Notes: generated by a model not told the origin, from the sequence alone. A stretch of DNA of 64,000 bases from Candidatus Zixiibacteriota bacterium (GCA_028289585.1 JANQPI010000026.1:496001-560000); one strand, 5' to 3'; positions 17,641 through 26,798 are shown, numbered from the stretch's first letter. Numbers and translations are program-made.

Positions 17641-19011
17641 ATGCCGAATATTCTGGTAGTAGATGACAAGGATTCGATGCGGGGGATGCTCAGTGAAACC
17701 CTCGCCGCGGCCGGCCATCGAGTCGACGCCGCCCATTCCGGCAAGCACGCCATCGATCTTCTTCATAACCGCGACTACGATCTCGTTGTCACCGATCTCA
17801 AGATGCCCGAGGTCACCGGCATGGAAGTGCTGACCGAGGCGAAAGAGATCGACACCGATACGTCGGTCATCCTCATGACAGCCTACGGGACGATCGAGGA
17901 TGCGGTCGAGGCGATGCGGCGTGGGGCGTTTGATTTCATCACCAAACCGTTCGACACGGATCACCTTTGTGTCCTGGTCGATCGTGCGCTCGAGAACCGT
18001 CGGCTCGTTCAGGAGAACTCGCTACTTCGCGAGGAGCTCTTCGGCAAGAACGCGACCGATACGATCATCGGCACGAGCCGGGTCATGAAAGATCTCGTTG
18101 CCCTTGTTGAGAAAGTCTCGCAGTCGGACGCCTCGGTGCTGCTTCAGGGGGAGTCCGGTACCGGTAAGGAACTGATCGCCCGCGCCATTCACTCGCTGTC
18201 AGCGCGTAACGACCGACCGTTTATTGCCATCAACTGTGCCGCCATCCCCGGTGAACTGCTCGAAAACGAACTGTTCGGTTCCGAAAAGGGTGCGTTCACC
18301 GGTGCTCATGCGCGCAAGATTGGTAAGTTTGAAATCGCCCATACCGGGACGATCTTTCTCGACGAAGTCGGCGACATGCCGATCGCGCTGCAGGCGAAAC
18401 TGCTTCGTGTTCTGCAGGAGCGGAACTTCGAACGCCTTGGTGGAACGAAGTCAGTAGAAGTTGATGTACGTGTGATCGCGGCGTCGAACATGAATCTCCA
18501 GGAACTGATTTCGCAGAAGACGTTCCGCGAGGATCTCTTCTATCGCCTGTCGGTCTTTCCGCTCCAGATTCCGCCGTTGCGGGAGCGACCGGATGATGTC
18601 GAACCGCTCGCGGACTATTTTATCCAGAAGTACTGCCGCGAAATGAAGAAGCCGGCAAAGTCGCTCTCCAATGACGCCAAGGGTATTTTGCTTAAGTATC
18701 ACTGGCCGGGGAACATTCGCGAACTCGAGAACACCATTGAGCGCGCGATCATTTTGGCTGAGGGAAAGAAGATCACGCCCGAGCACCTGGCGATTCGTAT
18801 CCAGCGTTCGTCAGAGGTTCAGTTGCGCGACGGTGCCGGACTCAAGGAGATCGGCGCTCATGCTCAGGCGGCGGCTGAGCGCGGGACGATCATCCGGGTG
18901 CTTCGTGAGGTTCGCGGCAACAAGCGGAAAGCGGCGAAGATTCTGCAGATCGATTACACGACACTGTTCGATAAGCTGAAGAAGTACGACATCGGCACCG
19001 ACGACATCTAG
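17641..19011 (+). CDS. NtrC-family sigma-54-dependent response regulator
   Basis: The 456-residue protein has a receiver domain (phosphoacceptor Asp52, Lys102), an AAA+ domain with Walker A GESGTGKE (170-177), GAFTGA (217-222) and a Walker B FLDEVGDM, and a C-terminal Fis-type helix-turn-helix (NKRKAAKILQIDYTTLFDKL). GAFTGA is the loop that contacts sigma-54, so the protein is a competent sigma-54 activator. Phosphorylation should drive ATP-dependent opening of -24/-12 promoters. No histidine kinase is adjacent. The only sigma-54-like promoter I see nearby is that of the PEP-CTERM gene 1.4 kb upstream, and PrsR-type regulation is known for such genes; the link is inference. Confidence 0.93.
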   Translation: MPNILVVDDKDSMRGMLSETLAAAGHRVDAAHSGKHAIDLLHNRDYDLVVTDLKMPEVTGMEVLTEAKEIDTDTSVILMTAYGTIEDAVEAMRRGAFDFITKPFDTDHLCVLVDRALENRRLVQENSLLREELFGKNATDTIIGTSRVMKDLVALVEKVSQSDASVLLQGESGTGKELIARAIHSLSARNDRPFIAINCAAIPGELLENELFGSEKGAFTGAHARKIGKFEIAHTGTIFLDEVGDMPIALQAKLLRVLQERNFERLGGTKSVEVDVRVIAASNMNLQELISQKTFREDLFYRLSVFPLQIPPLRERPDDVEPLADYFIQKYCREMKKPAKSLSNDAKGILLKYHWPGNIRELENTIERAIILAEGKKITPEHLAIRIQRSSEVQLRDGAGLKEIGAHAQAAAERGTIIRVLREVRGNKRKAAKILQIDYTTLFDKLKKYDIGTDDI

Positions 19012-19036
19012 TCGGCCCTCGAGCTTTGAGACTAAT

Positions 19037-19065
19037 CAGGCGGGAAGCCGCAGCTCTCCCGCCTG
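19037..19065. terminator. Hairpin between convergent genes
   Basis: CAGGCGGGA (19037-19045) pairs with TCCCGCCTG (19057-19065). It lies between the stop of the regulator and the stop of the opposing peptidase gene; no long T-run follows. Confidence 0.6.
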
Positions 19066-19082
19066 TGAGAGTTCTATCAGGA

Positions 19083-21173
19083 TCAGATCGGGGGTGGGGG
19101 AGACGACGGACCGCAAGTGAGAGAGTCTGTTGTCCCGGCCGATATCGCCGAGTTAATGAGCGAGTAGTCGGTGAGGTCAACAGTCCCATTCCCAGATACG
19201 TCAGCCCCTTCAGGGTTCGCCACCGGAACAAAAGTTACAAACAGATAGTCCATGATGGCTTGCAGGTCGTCATTATTGACGAGGCAGTCTCCGTTTGCAT
19301 CGCCCCCGACGCACCCGATACACGGTTGGCACTCCTCGCTAGTAAGACTGGTCAACGCGGCGAGGTCGCCATCTCCAGACAATGGACCTTCCGAACCGAC
19401 ACCATCGCCATTGTCATCAAGGCGAAAACGATCGCCCCTTTGGTATGTTGGATAGTACCACTCGAACATTTCAAAGTAGCTAATACAACCATTCGAGTCG
19501 GCGTCTTGTACATGCTCCATGGTGCCATCCCATGCGTCCACCGCCCCAAAAATGATCGCGTGGTTGTATCCAACCGTTGTTTCCACCGTGCCGGTCACAA
19601 TAATTACGTCATCACGTGAGCAATTGTTGATGAAACCCCCGCCAAAACATGCCGCCATCGTCATGGCAACTCGCTTGTAGTCGAGTGAATCAAGCCATGC
19701 TGCCAACTCCCCATCACTGAAATAGGTGGCGCTTTCTGTGCTTGCAACAGAATCGGAGAGATCACCATCCCGATTGACGTCAATGCCCGTTACGAGGCCA
19801 TCATTGTTGCTATCAATGGCGGAAATGAAGATTGGATCATACGGCGCACGATTTCCGACGTGAATCTCTGGAATACCGTCATGTCCGGTATCGACAAGTA
19901 TCGCTCCGTAAGAACTGCTTGACCAGTCTTTGTTATCGACAAGCACCGGTGTCAGAGACCAGTCGTCTTCGTCGTAGATGTACTCGCCACCAGAAGTATC
20001 GATTGGAAGGTTCCCGTCTCCATCAAAATCAAACACTTCAAATCCGCTTATCTTAAGATCGTTGTTCGTATCACCCTTCAAGTAGTATCGAAACTCTTCT
20101 ACAAAGATATCCGTGTCGCTGATGATAGAGCCATTTTGCAGCAGTAGGCTGTCAAACTGGCTAATCTTCTTGTTTCGCCAGTAGAAACCTCCCGGCCTCA
20201 CGAATCCTGCCCACTGATTGATGCCAACCATACCGCTGACTGTGCCGCCTTCACGGCTATGGATGTAGTTGAATGCAGACTCTACGGTGAAGTTATCCGG
20301 ATGGCCGGCGGAATCGGCGATTATCTTGCCCCAAGAATAGTCAAAGAATGGAAGATAGTCCTTTGTTGAGTCTTCCAAGCATACCGAGTCGGTGAAATTC
20401 CCCGTACCATGACCGATTTGAAAGATGTGCAAAACATCGGAATCATCCATCCACGACGCGATATCGGCCATTGCCGAGTCGACACCACTCTGGCTCGCGG
20501 CGTAGTCGATGTAGACGGAATCACCATCGTACTGACAGCTGAACATTTTGCCGACCCACACGATGTTGGCATCGGTATAGCCCTGAACGTTACGAAGGTT
20601 GCGATTCATCAGCGCTGCGCGATAATGATAGCCACCGATGGGATCGGGGTCCTGGATGATTAACGCGTAACGGTCTGTGGTTGAGGCGCTTTGCGTTGAA
20701 TATCTCCGTTTCGGGACGATGCTTCGCCAATCGCTCTTCGACCGATCGGCTAGTCGTGGTCGCCTGACTCCGGGGGAAACGAGAATCGTCACGGTACGAG
20801 AAGCGATGATCCCGCTTGATGTATGGACGTGTGTCGTGACTTTATATTTCCCCGGCGACGAGAATGTATGTTCGACATATCGCCCGTCAATCCCCGTCCA
20901 ATCGACTCTGCCGTCAGACTCGAAGTCGACTTCGACACGAATAACCTCGTCTCCGTGCGAAATCGTGCGAACCGGGAAGGGGGTGGGGACTCCGGGGCCT
21001 GTTTCAAGATATGGCTCGATGTCGATCGTTATCAGTGGTCCTCGCGACAACACGTTCTCAACCGGCTCCTGTGTCAGCCGATCGTTCGCCTGCGTTCCAA
21101 CGATTACACAAAAAGTCAGGATCGCAACCAATCCTGCAACCTGACTTAGCATACTACTTGGACTCTTGCTCAT
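19083..21173 (-). CDS. Secreted caspase/legumain-like peptidase with EF-hand loops and dockerin
   Basis: The start at 21173 follows GGGAGGT; an upstream ATG at 21197 lacks a ribosome site. The 696-residue protein has a signal or membrane segment (VAGLVAILTFCVIVG), a PKD-like domain (about 65-135), and a peptidase core starting at DRYALIIQD. The likely catalytic dyad is His255 (QIGHGTGN) and Cys509 (MAACFGGG), matching the HG...C order of clan CD peptidases (caspase, legumain, gingipain). Between them lies about 250 residues with calcium-type loops (DTNNDLKISGFE, DSNNDGLVTGID), and another (DADSNGCISYFE) follows the Cys. Two dockerin loops close the protein (GDANGDCLVNNDDL, GADVSGNGTVDLTD). 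Activity that depends on calcium is inference. Confidence 0.75.
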   Translation of the reverse strand: MSKSPSSMLSQVAGLVAILTFCVIVGTQANDRLTQEPVENVLSRGPLITIDIEPYLETGPGVPTPFPVRTISHGDEVIRVEVDFESDGRVDWTGIDGRYVEHTFSSPGKYKVTTHVHTSSGIIASRTVTILVSPGVRRPRLADRSKSDWRSIVPKRRYSTQSASTTDRYALIIQDPDPIGGYHYRAALMNRNLRNVQGYTDANIVWVGKMFSCQYDGDSVYIDYAASQSGVDSAMADIASWMDDSDVLHIFQIGHGTGNFTDSVCLEDSTKDYLPFFDYSWGKIIADSAGHPDNFTVESAFNYIHSREGGTVSGMVGINQWAGFVRPGGFYWRNKKISQFDSLLLQNGSIISDTDIFVEEFRYYLKGDTNNDLKISGFEVFDFDGDGNLPIDTSGGEYIYDEDDWSLTPVLVDNKDWSSSSYGAILVDTGHDGIPEIHVGNRAPYDPIFISAIDSNNDGLVTGIDVNRDGDLSDSVASTESATYFSDGELAAWLDSLDYKRVAMTMAACFGGGFINNCSRDDVIIVTGTVETTVGYNHAIIFGAVDAWDGTMEHVQDADSNGCISYFEMFEWYYPTYQRGDRFRLDDNGDGVGSEGPLSGDGDLAALTSLTSEECQPCIGCVGGDANGDCLVNNDDLQAIMDYLFVTFVPVANPEGADVSGNGTVDLTDYSLINSAISAGTTDSLTCGPSSPPPPI

Positions 21174-21197
21174 TGTAACCTCCCAGTGTCGAGTCAT

Positions 21198-21565
21198 AGT
21201 TGCGCGGGGAGCGTGATTAGTACTGTCTCTAGCTCAGCTCTGAGGTGACGGAGTGTCAGTTTCAAAATGTGACAGTAGGCTTGATCGGCGCAAGATGCTC
21301 ACCGCCGATTTTGTGAAAAAGGTCACTTGTTTCGAGCCTGCCTCGCGAAGTATGTTGTAATGATTCGGTAGATGCCCGAGCGACTCGCGGTCCAATGTTA
21401 GACCGGAGTTAGCAAAGAAATCCCGCTGGAAATCTTATTGACTTGGGTCAGGAAAGACGGCGTTCTTTACGGGCAATTACGGGATGCCGACGCCAGATGG
21501 CCCCGGAACGTACATCGACTCAATCGGGTATAGAAGGTCAGACTACTTACCTCTGTCCGATACGT
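21198..21565. other. Intergenic region between divergent genes
   Basis: About 370 bases must hold the promoters of the peptidase (minus) and the HNH endonuclease (plus). A short inverted repeat TGTCA (21254-21258) / TGACA (21270-21274) could be an operator. I see no gene, RNA or clear -35/-10 pair. Confidence 0.4.
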
Positions 21566-22084
21566 ATGGAAAACAGTCTCGTCCATCGCAACGTTCTGAT
21601 GCTCAATCAGAACTATGAACCCCTCACCGTTTGCTCCGCCAAACGGGCGATCGTACTTGTCTTCCAGGGGAAGGCGGAACTGATCGAGGAAGTCGACGGA
21701 CTCTGCCTGCGAACGGTCCAGACCGCCTACGGGTTACCGTCGGTCGTCCGTCTCTGGCAGTACAAGCGTGTTCCGTACAAACGCGTCATGCTCTCCCGCA
21801 AGAACATCCTGACCCGCGATCAGAATACCTGCCAGTACTGCGGTACGAGGCGCGGACCGATGACCGTCGATCACGTCCTCCCCAAGACTCGAGGGGGACT
21901 CGATACGTGGGAGAATCTCGTTGCCGCGTGCGTGAAGTGTAATAATAAGAAGGGGAATCGGACTCCGGCCGAAGCGCGGATGCCGCTCAAGAGCAAGCCG
22001 CGTCGTCCGTCGCATATCCACTTCATCAAGCGACATATCGGTGTTTCCGATCAGCGCTGGCGCCAGTACCTCTTTATGGACTAG
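21566..22084 (+). CDS. HNH endonuclease family protein
   Basis: The start at 21566 gives 172 residues (MENSLVHRNVLMLNQNYEPL), the usual N-terminus of this family; the frame upstream to 21443 is not protein-like. The zinc HNH core runs from CQYCG through VDHVLPKTRGG to CVKCNNKKG, with two CxxC pairs and the DH and N of the nuclease motif. Proteins of this exact layout (opening with 'vLvLNqnYePL') are widespread single-copy bacterial genes of unknown role, often near housekeeping genes and not part of restriction systems. It should bind zinc and may cut DNA. It stands upstream of trpS with its own transcript. Confidence 0.88.
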   Translation: MENSLVHRNVLMLNQNYEPLTVCSAKRAIVLVFQGKAELIEEVDGLCLRTVQTAYGLPSVVRLWQYKRVPYKRVMLSRKNILTRDQNTCQYCGTRRGPMTVDHVLPKTRGGLDTWENLVAACVKCNNKKGNRTPAEARMPLKSKPRRPSHIHFIKRHIGVSDQRWRQYLFMD

Positions 22085-22135
22085 CAAGCTAGTCTGTTGT
22101 GTGCCACCGTCTGTGAATCTTATCCGGCTTTACCG

Positions 22136-22164
22136 TTGAATCGACCGTCCGATGGTCGCATACT
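22136..22164 (+). promoter_or_regulatory. Possible sigma-70-type promoter of the trpS operon
   Basis: TTGAAT (22136-22141) and CATACT (22159-22164) are 17 bases apart, close to TTGACA-N17-TATAAT, about 50 bases before the trpS start. The spacer contains a small inverted repeat (CGACC/GGTCG). Confidence 0.35.
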
Positions 22165-22212
22165 CAGGCGCCGAATACAGATTGTACACTCTCACCTGTG
22201 AAGCATTGATCA

Positions 22213-23226
22213 ATGACTGATTCTGCCATTGCTACCCCCAAGAAGAAAGAGACGATCCTGTCGGGCATGCAGCCGACCGGGTCGCTGCATATCGGCAACC
22301 TCGAAGGTGCCCTCAAAAACTGGATTCGCCTCCAGGACGACTACTGGATGTTCTGCTGTATTGTCGACTGGCACGCTCTCACCGCGAGCTGGAAGGATAC
22401 GAAAGAACTCAAGAATCGTGTCTTCGAGATGGCGGTCGACTGGCTTGCCTCCGGGCTCGATCCCGACAAGTGCGCGATCTTCATTCAGTCCGAGGTCAAA
22501 GAACACGCCGAGCTGCATCTCTTGTTTTCGATGCTGATCACTGTTCCGACGCTCACCCGGCTCCCTACGTACGCCGAAAAGAAAGAGTCGCTCGACTCAT
22601 ACGGTTTCCTCGGTTACCCCGTTTTGCAGGCAGCGGATATCTGTCTGTACAACGCCAACAAGGTGCCGGTAGGGAAGGACCAGGAGAAGCATATCTGGCT
22701 GGCGAAAGATATCGCGCAGCGGTTCAATACGACCTACCGCAAAGTTTTTGTTGAGCCAGAGGCGCTGTTTACGACCATTCCGCTGATTCTAGGGGCTGAT
22801 AAGCGGAAGATGTCGAAGTCGTACGACAATCACATCCCGCTCGAGTACACCGAGAAACAGACCGAGAAAAGGTTACGCACATACTTCACCGATCCCGACA
22901 AGCTCCGCCAGGGAGATCCCGGCCGGCCGGAAATTTGCCCGGTCTATCTGTTGCATCAGATTTACTCGCCGGATCATGCCGAGGCGATTGCGCCGCCCTG
23001 TCGCACGGGCGAGCTCGGGTGCGTGGACTGTAAAATGAAACTTGCGGCCAATCTCAATGCTGCGCTTGCTCCAATTCGTGATCGCCGCGCCGACTTGGTG
23101 AAGCATCCAGATACGGTCTGGGATGTGCTAACCACCGGTGCCGAACGCGCCCGCAACCGCGCTCAGAATGTCATGGACAAAGTGCGCAGCGCGATGAAAA
23201 TGGCGTATCGAAAGAGCAAGAAGTAA
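22213..23226 (+). CDS. trpS: Tryptophanyl-tRNA synthetase
   Basis: The enzyme charges tRNA-Trp with tryptophan using ATP. The 337-residue protein has the class I signatures: the HIGH-like SLHIGNLEG near residue 25 and KMSKS (RKMSKSYDN) near 201. The stretch LGYPVLQAADICLYNA is typical of TrpRS and distinguishes it from TyrRS. A pair of cysteines plus CVDCK near 265-275 resembles the metal or cluster site found in some TrpRS. It is the first gene of a run trpS-scpA-scpB-rluB, an order seen in many bacteria. The stop TAA touches the next start codon. Confidence 0.95.
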   Translation: MTDSAIATPKKKETILSGMQPTGSLHIGNLEGALKNWIRLQDDYWMFCCIVDWHALTASWKDTKELKNRVFEMAVDWLASGLDPDKCAIFIQSEVKEHAELHLLFSMLITVPTLTRLPTYAEKKESLDSYGFLGYPVLQAADICLYNANKVPVGKDQEKHIWLAKDIAQRFNTTYRKVFVEPEALFTTIPLILGADKRKMSKSYDNHIPLEYTEKQTEKRLRTYFTDPDKLRQGDPGRPEICPVYLLHQIYSPDHAEAIAPPCRTGELGCVDCKMKLAANLNAALAPIRDRRADLVKHPDTVWDVLTTGAERARNRAQNVMDKVRSAMKMAYRKSKK

Positions 23227-24123
23227 GTGGCATTTCCCGAACCAACGCGCCCCCACGAAACGAACACTCATTCCACCTTGGCTACCGCTCCCGGTAACGG
23301 TTCATCGCCGAACGGCAACGGTGAGTCGTATCATGTCGCGCTCGACGTCTTCTCCGGACCGCTTGATCTCCTCCTGTATCTAATCAAGAAGGAGGAGGTC
23401 GAAATACATGATATTCCGATCGCCCGAATCACCCGTCAGTACCTCCAGTACATCGATATGATGCAGAAACTCGATCTGGAGCTGGCCGGGGAGTTCGTGC
23501 TGATGGCCGCTACACTCATTCGGATAAAGACCCGACTCCTGCTGCCTCGTGATGAGGAAGAGGGGGATGAGATCGATCCTCGTGAGGAGCTGATCATGGC
23601 GCTCGTTGAATACCGCAAGTATCGCGAGATCGCCGAGATGCTACGCGAGCGCGCGTTGCTGGAGGAGTCGTTCTACCCGATTACCGCCGGGGTCGAGAAG
23701 ATCGCCGGGCGAGTTGACCTGATGCCGGCATCGACGGTCTTCGATCTGGCGCTGGCGCATCGCGACGTTCTTCGTCAGCGACCGGAAGAACGGCTTCACG
23801 AGGTTGATATCGAAGAGGTTTCGATTATCGACCGCGCCGCGTTTGTCATGCAGGTGCTATCGACGACCGACTCCGCGCGCTTTGAGGAGATGTACGCCGA
23901 TGCACCGCGAACGATTGTGGCGGTCGTAGCGTTCATTGCGCTGCTTGAGCTCGCCCGGGCTCGACGTGTTTCGTTGCGGCAAGCGCTGCCGTTCGACGAG
24001 TTGCGTGTTTTTCGTGGCCAGCGATTCACCGAGCCATTGGATGAAATCGATGTGATCGCGGCGGTCCCCGTGGGTGAGACTGAACCGACGACTGAAAACG
24101 AAACGGTGACTCCCGATGTTTGA
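23227..24123 (+). CDS. scpA: Segregation and condensation protein A
   Basis: ScpA is the kleisin that bridges SMC heads and, with ScpB, forms the condensin that organises the chromosome. The 298-residue protein starts with GTG directly after the trpS stop. After a low-complexity N-terminus of about 35 residues comes the hallmark VFSGPLDLLLYLIKKEEV, then ARITRQYLQYI and a C-terminal winged-helix region (FIALLELARARRVSLRQ). Length is slightly above the usual 250 because of the N-terminal and C-terminal tails. scpB overlaps its end by 8 bases. The smc gene is not in the window. Confidence 0.93.
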   Translation: MAFPEPTRPHETNTHSTLATAPGNGSSPNGNGESYHVALDVFSGPLDLLLYLIKKEEVEIHDIPIARITRQYLQYIDMMQKLDLELAGEFVLMAATLIRIKTRLLLPRDEEEGDEIDPREELIMALVEYRKYREIAEMLRERALLEESFYPITAGVEKIAGRVDLMPASTVFDLALAHRDVLRQRPEERLHEVDIEEVSIIDRAAFVMQVLSTTDSARFEEMYADAPRTIVAVVAFIALLELARARRVSLRQALPFDELRVFRGQRFTEPLDEIDVIAAVPVGETEPTTENETVTPDV

Positions 24124-24964
24124 TACCGATAATCTCGAATCGGCGATTGAGGCGCTGGTAATCGCCTCGCCGGAGCCGCTCCCGGCAACCAAGATCGCTG
24201 CACTCTCCGACGATGTTACCCCGTCGCGCGTGAAGACCGCGGTTGCGGCCTTGAACGAACGGTACGCCTCGATTGGGGCGTCGTTTCGCATTCGCGAGAT
24301 CGCTGGTGGCTACCAGTTCTATGTCATCCAAGAGTTCGTGGGCTACGTCGAAGAACTCTTCGCTCGCCGTCGCAAAATGCGCCTCACCCGCGCTGCGTTG
24401 GAAACGCTCTCGATCTGTGCCTACAAGCAGCCGGTGACACGTGCTGAGATCGAACAGATTCGTGGTGTGGCGGCCGACGGTGTGGTCAATTCGTTACTCG
24501 AAAAGGGCATGATTCGCATTGTCGGCCGAGCTGATACCGTCGGACGGCCGTTGCAATACGGTACAACTGACGAATTCCTGAAGTTCTTCGGCCTGAATAA
24601 GGTGACGGACTTGCCGCGCATGTCGGAAATCGAAGAGCTGATCGCTGATCAGGAGTCTAAGAACCAGACCGAGCTCGGTCTGTCTGAGCCGCCTGAAGAG
24701 GCCGCTGGAGAACCGAAACTGAACATCGCCGATGGAACCGCAACACCAAACCTAAACGAGGATTATGCGGATACGTCAGAAGCTCGCGCTACGGCGCCGT
24801 CTTCCCCAGACGGCCATGACTCGGTCCCGGATGACGCGGATGCTCAATCGCCAGAATCGGATACCGTCACGGTGGCGGAATCACGTTCCCTGGATGAGTT
24901 GACACCAGCCGATCTATCGGAAACGAGCGACGCGGAGTCGAACGAGCCGGTTGAGCGCGCTTGA
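24116..24964 (+). CDS. scpB: Segregation and condensation protein B
   Basis: ScpB dimers bind the ScpA kleisin in the SMC-ScpAB complex. Residues 1-170 hold the two winged-helix domains with family-typical phrases (ETLSICAYKQPVTRAEIEQIRG, shortened here to ETLSICAYKQPVT; GRPLQYGTTDEFLKFFGL). The last 100 residues are an acidic, Ser/Thr/Glu-rich tail with no predicted fold, which makes the protein longer (282) than the usual 180-200. Translation is probably coupled to scpA. The acidic tail could be a protein-interaction arm; that is inference. Confidence 0.93.
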   Translation: MFDTDNLESAIEALVIASPEPLPATKIAALSDDVTPSRVKTAVAALNERYASIGASFRIREIAGGYQFYVIQEFVGYVEELFARRRKMRLTRAALETLSICAYKQPVTRAEIEQIRGVAADGVVNSLLEKGMIRIVGRADTVGRPLQYGTTDEFLKFFGLNKVTDLPRMSEIEELIADQESKNQTELGLSEPPEEAAGEPKLNIADGTATPNLNEDYADTSEARATAPSSPDGHDSVPDDADAQSPESDTVTVAESRSLDELTPADLSETSDAESNEPVERA

Positions 24965-25003
24965 TCTGATTCCTGGTACCGGGTATACTCGCGCCGGAAT
25001 TCT

Positions 25004-25771
25004 ATGGAAGATAAGGCCGCGGTTATCCGACTCAACAAATACCTCTCTTTAGCTGGTGTCACATCTCGTCGTGGCGCCGCGACCCTGATTGCGGAACAAC
25101 GGGTCACGATCAACGATGAACCGGCCGACGCCCCCGGTCTGATTGTCGATACCGATAACGACACGGTCAAAGTCGACGGTGTCGCGGTCGAACCGGTCGC
25201 AACTCAGGTTTACGTACTCCTCAACAAGCCCAAGAAAGTGATGACGACCCTGCACGACCCGTTTCGTCGCCGGACGGTCCTGCACTACCTCCGCAAACTG
25301 CGTTATCGGGTCTATCCGGTCGGTCGACTCGATTTTGACACCTCCGGGCTGCTGCTTCTGACCAACGATGGTGATCTCGCTTTCCGCTTGGCTCATCCGC
25401 GCTACGAGGTGGCGAAAGTCTACGAGGTTCGGGTTAATGGTCATTTCAAGCCAGAGTCGGCAGAGCAGATCGCCAATGGGTTGACACTTGAAGACGGGGC
25501 GGTTGGCCGTGCCGAGGTCACTATCCTTGGCTTCGTTGGTCGCTGCACGCGACTGCGGATGGTCCTGACCGAGGGGCGCAAGCGCGAGGTTCGGCAGCTC
25601 TGTGAGTTGGTTGGGCATGCGGTCGAGGATCTCGTTCGGGTGGAGTACGCCGGATTAACCTTGAAGGGGCTCCAGTCGGGATCGTGGCGGTATCTTTCGG
25701 CGTCCGAACTGGAACGGCTGCGCTCGATGGTCGGTCTGCCGCCGGTTGAGAACGCCCGCACCAAAGACTAG
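25004..25771 (+). CDS. rluB: RluB-type 23S rRNA pseudouridine synthase
   Basis: The protein of 255 residues has an N-terminal S4 RNA-binding domain (IRLNKYLSLAGVTSRR) and a pseudouridine synthase domain with the catalytic Asp in VGRLDFDTSGLLLLTNDG. The RsuA/RluB/RluE/RluF subfamily is clear from this motif and from TEGRKREVRQLCELVGH. RluB modifies a single uridine in helix 89 of 23S rRNA; RsuA or RluE cannot be excluded, but the position after scpB is the usual one for rluB. It lies 39 bases downstream of scpB. Confidence 0.92.
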   Translation: MEDKAAVIRLNKYLSLAGVTSRRGAATLIAEQRVTINDEPADAPGLIVDTDNDTVKVDGVAVEPVATQVYVLLNKPKKVMTTLHDPFRRRTVLHYLRKLRYRVYPVGRLDFDTSGLLLLTNDGDLAFRLAHPRYEVAKVYEVRVNGHFKPESAEQIANGLTLEDGAVGRAEVTILGFVGRCTRLRMVLTEGRKREVRQLCELVGHAVEDLVRVEYAGLTLKGLQSGSWRYLSASELERLRSMVGLPPVENARTKD

Positions 25772-25814
25772 GATCACTTGTCCGTGGATCGTAACGGCCT
25801 TTAGTTGTCCGATC

Positions 25815-26798
25815 ATGCGTTGGCCTCGACTTCTCATTGTCACAATCTTACTCGGCAGTATTGCCGGTCCAGTGACCGCACAGCCGAGCACCTCTCGGCT
25901 GTGGACCCTCCACTTCACCAATGCCGAATGGGTCACGACTGCTGATTCGGCGCTCATGTTCGCACGGGTCGAATTGGCGCGACTGCTTGGCGATACGCTC
26001 AGCTACGTTCCTGATGTTTTTATCTCCACCACCGATCGTGAGTTCGATTCGCTTATCGGTGGTAAGTTTCCCGACTGGGGTGCGGCCGCGGCAATACCTC
26101 ATCGGGGGATGATCGTTATCAAGTCTCCGAACCACTTCCGTATTCAGAAGTCACTTACCGAGTTGCTGATTCACGAGTATAGCCATCTTGCCCTGTCCGA
26201 TCGTCTGGGGCTCGGCCGAGCACCACGCTGGTTCGATGAAGGTCTCGCCATGCGAGTGTCTCACGGATGGTCGTTTGACGACAATCTCACGATGAGCAAG
26301 GCGGCGCTCTTTTCGGGACTCATTCCACTGTCGGAAATTGACGGTGTCAATGGCTTTGGTGGTCCTCGGGCGGGGGTAGCGTACGCAACGTCGTATCAGG
26401 CGGTTGACTATTTCTACGACACCTATGGTGTCGAGGCGGTGAACCGGTTCCTGAACTACCTGGCTGCGGGTAATGATGTCGATGGCGCGCTGATCCAAAC
26501 GATTGGCGCGACGTTGGGCGATTTTGAGGCTGAGCTTGAGGTCTATCTCAAAGAGCGCTTCACGATCTTCACGATCCTTGCCGACACCGCCTGGATCTGG
26601 ATCGGCCTCGCACTCCTGGTGGTCGTGGGTGGTATCCTGAAATACCGCCAGCGGCGAAAGTACTATAAGCGATGGAAAGAGCACGAGCAGCTGCACTCTA
26701 CTGACTTCGACTACGGTGATCCGAACAACCCCGAGCAGGTCGACGACCCGGAGCCGTGGCGATCTGATGATGCCGATGATGAGCCATGGCGACGGTAG
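25815..26798 (+). CDS. Membrane-anchored gluzincin metallopeptidase (peptidase MA-like)
   Basis: The start at 25815 gives a signal peptide (LLIVTILLGSIAGPVTA) and 327 residues; the longer frame from 25746 overlaps rluB and is less likely. The core motif LIHEYSHLAL, followed 24 residues later by PRWFDEGLAMRVS, is the HExxH...E arrangement of gluzincins of the peptidase MA family. A C-terminal membrane segment (IWIGLALLVVVGGIL) and an acidic cytosolic tail follow, so the catalytic domain faces the periplasm. The substrate is unknown. The acyltransferase gene starts within its last 13 bases, suggesting a shared envelope role. Confidence 0.85.
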   Translation: MRWPRLLIVTILLGSIAGPVTAQPSTSRLWTLHFTNAEWVTTADSALMFARVELARLLGDTLSYVPDVFISTTDREFDSLIGGKFPDWGAAAAIPHRGMIVIKSPNHFRIQKSLTELLIHEYSHLALSDRLGLGRAPRWFDEGLAMRVSHGWSFDDNLTMSKAALFSGLIPLSEIDGVNGFGGPRAGVAYATSYQAVDYFYDTYGVEAVNRFLNYLAAGNDVDGALIQTIGATLGDFEAELEVYLKERFTIFTILADTAWIWIGLALLVVVGGILKYRQRRKYYKRWKEHEQLHSTDFDYGDPNNPEQVDDPEPWRSDDADDEPWRR

